In this document: in pieces, positions 61,500-64,000 of the stretch | How the letters are laid out: every line of letters begins with the position of its first letter | Numbering within the stretch: the first letter of the stretch is position 1 | NCBI GenBank assembly: GCA_021323655.1 | Contig: JAJPKO010000057.1 | Location: 1-64,000 of the forward strand | Length of the DNA: 64,000 bases | Direction: 5' to 3' | Source: Acidobacteriaceae bacterium | Lineage (GTDB): Bacteria; Acidobacteriota; Terriglobia; Terriglobales; Acidobacteriaceae | Program-made: the position numbers and the translations under genes | Notes under the pieces: generated by a model | What the model was told of the DNA's origin: nothing | Database searches by the model: none | Seen by the model: only the letters and a program-made list of their open reading frames with translations

Positions 61500-62455
61500 T
61501 GGATGAGTTGAAACCCAATTCTTTGCCTGAGAGTTCTTCGCCGGAAGAGAATTCTGCGGACCTCCCGTCTTCTGCTGCGCAAAGGGCGGGGCACCCGGGT
61601 GATTCTTCTGTGGGGCCTTCTTTGGCTGATCGCAAAGCGACGAAGACAGAAAAGGGCAAGGAGCAGAAGGAAGACAGCGCATTTCCTTTTTCGGTCACGG
61701 TAGGCAAGGTATATGACGGGCCGCTGGACCTGCTGCTGGACCTCATTCGCAAGCAGGACATTGATATCTACGACATTCCGATTGCGAAGATTACAGCACA
61801 ATTTTTGTCTTACGTGGAACACCTGAAGGCCACGGACGTGGATGCGGCGGGCGAGTTTATCTACATGGCTGCGCTGCTGATCCACATCAAGAGCAAGATG
61901 CTGCTGCCGCGCTCCCCAATAGAGACGGCGGAAGGCGAGCCGGATGATCCGCGGCGCGAACTTGCGGAGCGCCTGCTGGAGCACGAGCGCTTTAAGAATG
62001 CTGCGCAGATGCTTGCGCAGAAGCAGGTGATTGAAGAGTCCACCTGGTCGAACCCGACACTGAAGCATTTTCGCGATGATGAAGGAACAGAGCCGGAAAT
62101 TGCGGCGGACACGCTGGACCTGGCGCGGGTGTTCCGAGAGATTCTGGACCGCATGCGTGAGCGGCCTGTTCTGAATGTGGAAGAGGACACGGTCACGGTT
62201 GGGCAGATGATTGATTATGTCCGACGCAGGCTGATTACGGAAGACAAGCCTGTTTCTCTGCGCAGGCTACTGGCGAATGCGAAATCAGAGCGTACGCTGA
62301 TTGCGATGTTTCTGGCTCTGCTGGAGCTGGTACGCCTGCAGGCGATTCTGCTGCGGCAGGACCAGATTTTCAGCGATATTTTTATCAAGAAGCATGCCGA
62401 TTTTGAGCAGGTGATGACGGAGCGCATGAACCAGATGCGCGACGACTGGACATAG
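61499..62455 (+). CDS. scpA: segregation and condensation protein A
   Basis: 318 residues. Kleisin subunit of the SMC-ScpA-ScpB condensin. N-terminal 1-60 is low-complexity and contains a repeat-like DNA string. The kleisin core starts at VTVGKVYDGPLDLLLDLIR then KQDIDIYDIPIAKITAQFLS, the middle is acidic, and the C-terminal winged-helix contact for the SMC head is RLLANAKSERTLIAMFLALL then RLQAILLRQDQIFSDIFI. scpB is not next to it; the window ends with a phosphate transporter. It overlaps trpS by one base. Confidence 0.93.
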   Translation: MDELKPNSLPESSSPEENSADLPSSAAQRAGHPGDSSVGPSLADRKATKTEKGKEQKEDSAFPFSVTVGKVYDGPLDLLLDLIRKQDIDIYDIPIAKITAQFLSYVEHLKATDVDAAGEFIYMAALLIHIKSKMLLPRSPIETAEGEPDDPRRELAERLLEHERFKNAAQMLAQKQVIEESTWSNPTLKHFRDDEGTEPEIAADTLDLARVFREILDRMRERPVLNVEEDTVTVGQMIDYVRRRLITEDKPVSLRRLLANAKSERTLIAMFLALLELVRLQAILLRQDQIFSDIFIKKHADFEQVMTERMNQMRDDWT

Positions 62456-62529
62456 GGTGTCATCTTTTCTTGCGCCTGGCAAGGCTATGCTCGTTTTGGC
62501 GATTCGTTTGGTATAGAAATACCGCCCGC

Positions 62530-62546
62530 ATTCATCAAAAATTCAT
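62530..62546 (+). promoter_or_regulatory. possible PhoB box upstream of the PiT transporter
   Basis: Two ATTCAT repeats (62530-62535 and 62541-62546) are spaced 11 bases apart, the helical repeat seen in Pho boxes. They lie about 85 bases before the start codon of the phosphate transporter. The individual hexamers are weaker than the E. coli consensus. Confidence 0.35.
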
Positions 62547-62629
62547 AAAGATTTCGGCTGATTCTTCACACATAGTCCGTATTGGCCCTGATAGGGTGCT
62601 TTCACGAGCCCACCTGGAGCCGAGAATTT

Positions 62630-64000
62630 ATGGATGACGCATCTTCTGCTGTTCTCTCGCCCGGACTGTCTACTAGTGCTGCTAGCGAAAGCCTGCTTGA
62701 TAAGAAACTGAAGAAATCGCCGGGGCTGATTGGCTCGCTGGTATTTGGTGCTGTTCTGCTGGCGGGACTTGCCTATGCGGGGTTTCATCTGGTCAATGAT
62801 ATTTCCGGCGTGCATACCGCGAATGCGTGGCCGTATGTGCTGCTGGGGGTCGCGCTGCTGATTGCGCTTGGATTTGAGTTTGTAAACGGCTTTCATGACA
62901 CGGCAAATGCTGTGGCAACGGTGATCTATACGCACTCGCTGGAGCCGCATGTGGCGGTGGTGTGGTCGGGGACATGGAACCTGATTGGCGTGCTGACTTC
63001 GTCGGGCGGCGTGGCGTTTTCGATCCTGTCACTGTTGCCGGTGGAGCTGATTTTACAGGTGGGCAAGGGCGCCGGCTTTGCCATGGTGTTTGCGCTGCTG
63101 ATTGCGGCGATTCTGTGGAACCTAGGGACCTGGGCGCTGGGGCTGCCGGCATCCAGCTCGCATACGCTGATTGGTTCGATCATTGGCGTGGGCATTGCCA
63201 ACCAGTTGATGAACGGACGCAATGGAACGAGCGGCGTGGATTGGACGCAGGTGTCGAACGTTTTCCGGGTGCTGCTGATTTCGCCCCTGGTGGGGTTTGC
63301 TTGCGCAGCTTTGCTGCTGCTGGTACTCAAGTTTCTGATTAAGGACAAGGCGCTGTACGAGTCGCCGAAGGGCGATGCGCCGCCGCCGTTCTGGATTCGC
63401 GCGATGCTGATTCTGACCTGCACTGGCGTGAGCTTTGGGCACGGATCGAATGACGGACAGAAGGGTATGGGGCTGATCATGCTGATTCTGATTGGCGTTG
63501 TGCCGACGGCTTACGCGCTGAACCACGCGGTTGGAATTCAGCAGGTACCAGACTTCGCCGCAGTGTCAGAACAGGCGGCCGGAGTGCTGGGCCGTTATGT
63601 TTCGCCGGACGCTGTGATGGGAGATGCCCGCAGTGATCTGACGGAGTATATCCGGACCAAAGAGTACACCCCGAATACTCCGCTGGCAGCGCGGCAGCTT
63701 GCGATTGATATTTCGCACGAGGTGGAGCTCTACAAGTCGCTGGCAGCGGTGCCACCGAACCAGCAGCAGAACGTGCGCAACGATATGTACGTGGAAAGCG
63801 AAGCGCTGCGGCTGATGGCGAAGAGCGGCCAGCCGCATTTCTCTTCCGCCGAGACTTCAGTCCTGACCAACTACCGGAAACATCTGGACGTTTCGACGAA
63901 GTTTATTCCGACCTGGGTGAAGGTAATTGTGGCCATAGCGCTGGGACTGGGCACGATGGTGGGCTGGAAGCGCATTGTGGTGACGGTAGGCGAAAAGATC
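62630..64000 (+). CDS. pit: PiT family inorganic phosphate transporter (3' end beyond window)
   Basis: At least 457 residues; the reading frame is still open at the window edge. ATG 62630 has GGAG ten bases upstream. PiT signatures: FEFVNGFHDTANAVATVIYT and, in the second half, SFGHGSNDGQKGMGLIMLIL; the GxPxSSSHTLIGSIIG element lies between. A large soluble insertion (about 305-430, charged and helical) separates the last visible helices, as in other long PiT proteins. It couples phosphate uptake to proton or sodium movement. Confidence 0.92.
   Translation, partial: MDDASSAVLSPGLSTSAASESLLDKKLKKSPGLIGSLVFGAVLLAGLAYAGFHLVNDISGVHTANAWPYVLLGVALLIALGFEFVNGFHDTANAVATVIYTHSLEPHVAVVWSGTWNLIGVLTSSGGVAFSILSLLPVELILQVGKGAGFAMVFALLIAAILWNLGTWALGLPASSSHTLIGSIIGVGIANQLMNGRNGTSGVDWTQVSNVFRVLLISPLVGFACAALLLLVLKFLIKDKALYESPKGDAPPPFWIRAMLILTCTGVSFGHGSNDGQKGMGLIMLILIGVVPTAYALNHAVGIQQVPDFAAVSEQAAGVLGRYVSPDAVMGDARSDLTEYIRTKEYTPNTPLAARQLAIDISHEVELYKSLAAVPPNQQQNVRNDMYVESEALRLMAKSGQPHFSSAETSVLTNYRKHLDVSTKFIPTWVKVIVAIALGLGTMVGWKRIVVTVGEKI

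Noticed and set aside
1-64000. tRNA, rRNA, CRISPR arrays, insertion sequences and phage genes
   Set aside because: I looked for T-loop-like GGTTCGA strings, regularly spaced repeats and transposase motifs on both strands and found none that hold up.

Overview
The window looks like a chromosomal segment of a soil-type Acidobacteriota (class Terriglobia, family Acidobacteriaceae or close). The evidence is a very large Oar-type TonB-dependent receptor with an N-terminal carboxypeptidase-regulatory-like fold (29.1-32.6 kb), a protein of the VWFA-related acidobacterial type (41.8-42.7 kb), and lipid A/LPS genes (lpxD, waaA, lpxK) that mark a diderm envelope. GC is moderate to high and genes are dense on both strands. 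I see no rRNA, tRNA, CRISPR array, transposase or phage gene. Genus and species cannot be named from this sequence.

Layout. 0-4.6 kb: a secreted hypothetical protein, a decayed FAD-linked lactone/alditol oxidase, ftsK and uppP. 4.9-9.4 kb: a periplasmic SH3/TPR protein diverging from a MarR-GNAT fusion regulator, a methyltransferase, aroK and an AI-2E family permease. 9.4-13.1 kb: a heme-O synthase, ABC-2 exporter, DUF420 (CtaM-like) and small membrane protein operon, probably serving cytochrome oxidase maturation. 13.2-16.2 kb: a PspC protein, an alpha/beta hydrolase, a bactofilin-like membrane protein and lysA. 16.2-18.6 kb: a sigma-54 enhancer-binding response regulator plus a pseudo-receiver/DHp-like protein, preceded by paired palindromes and a -24/-12-like site. 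18.8-24.5 kb: an orphan secretin coupled to a HAD phosphatase, a Fis-like protein, cvpA, purC, queD and queE. 24.6-32.6 kb: a secreted protein, waaA-lpxK, a LacI regulator and the TonB receptor.

32.6-44 kb: a decayed NarK-type transporter, small exported proteins, a receiver-PAS regulator, lpxD diverging from acyP-apt, a phospholipase C-like phosphoesterase, an HTH protein, a 7Fe ferredoxin, and the suhB-hfq-VWFA-moaDE block of overlapping genes. 44-54.5 kb: a decayed HTH (antitoxin-like) gene, an S1/P1 nuclease, a TPR protein-dgt-ribBA operon, a PIN-domain relic, purH diverging from a rhomboid protease, an XRE regulator, a dienelactone hydrolase and a YihY/BrkB protein. 54.7-64 kb: an alpha-L-rhamnosidase-like protein, a methyltransferase, bactofilin, a secreted protein, an M50 protease, trpS, scpA, and a PiT phosphate transporter cut by the window edge.

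Most of the window is core housekeeping: envelope biogenesis, purine, riboflavin, queuosine and molybdopterin synthesis, and chromosome segregation. The less ordinary material is in the gaps. Four gene relics can be read there. Several intergenic palindromes sit in positions that suggest operators. Two families of structured intergenic sequence recur. No wholly new multi-gene system is evident. The best candidates for new biology are the sigma-54 regulator/pseudo-receiver pair, the orphan secretin-HAD pair, and the RibBA protein whose cyclohydrolase loop has lost most of its signature motif.
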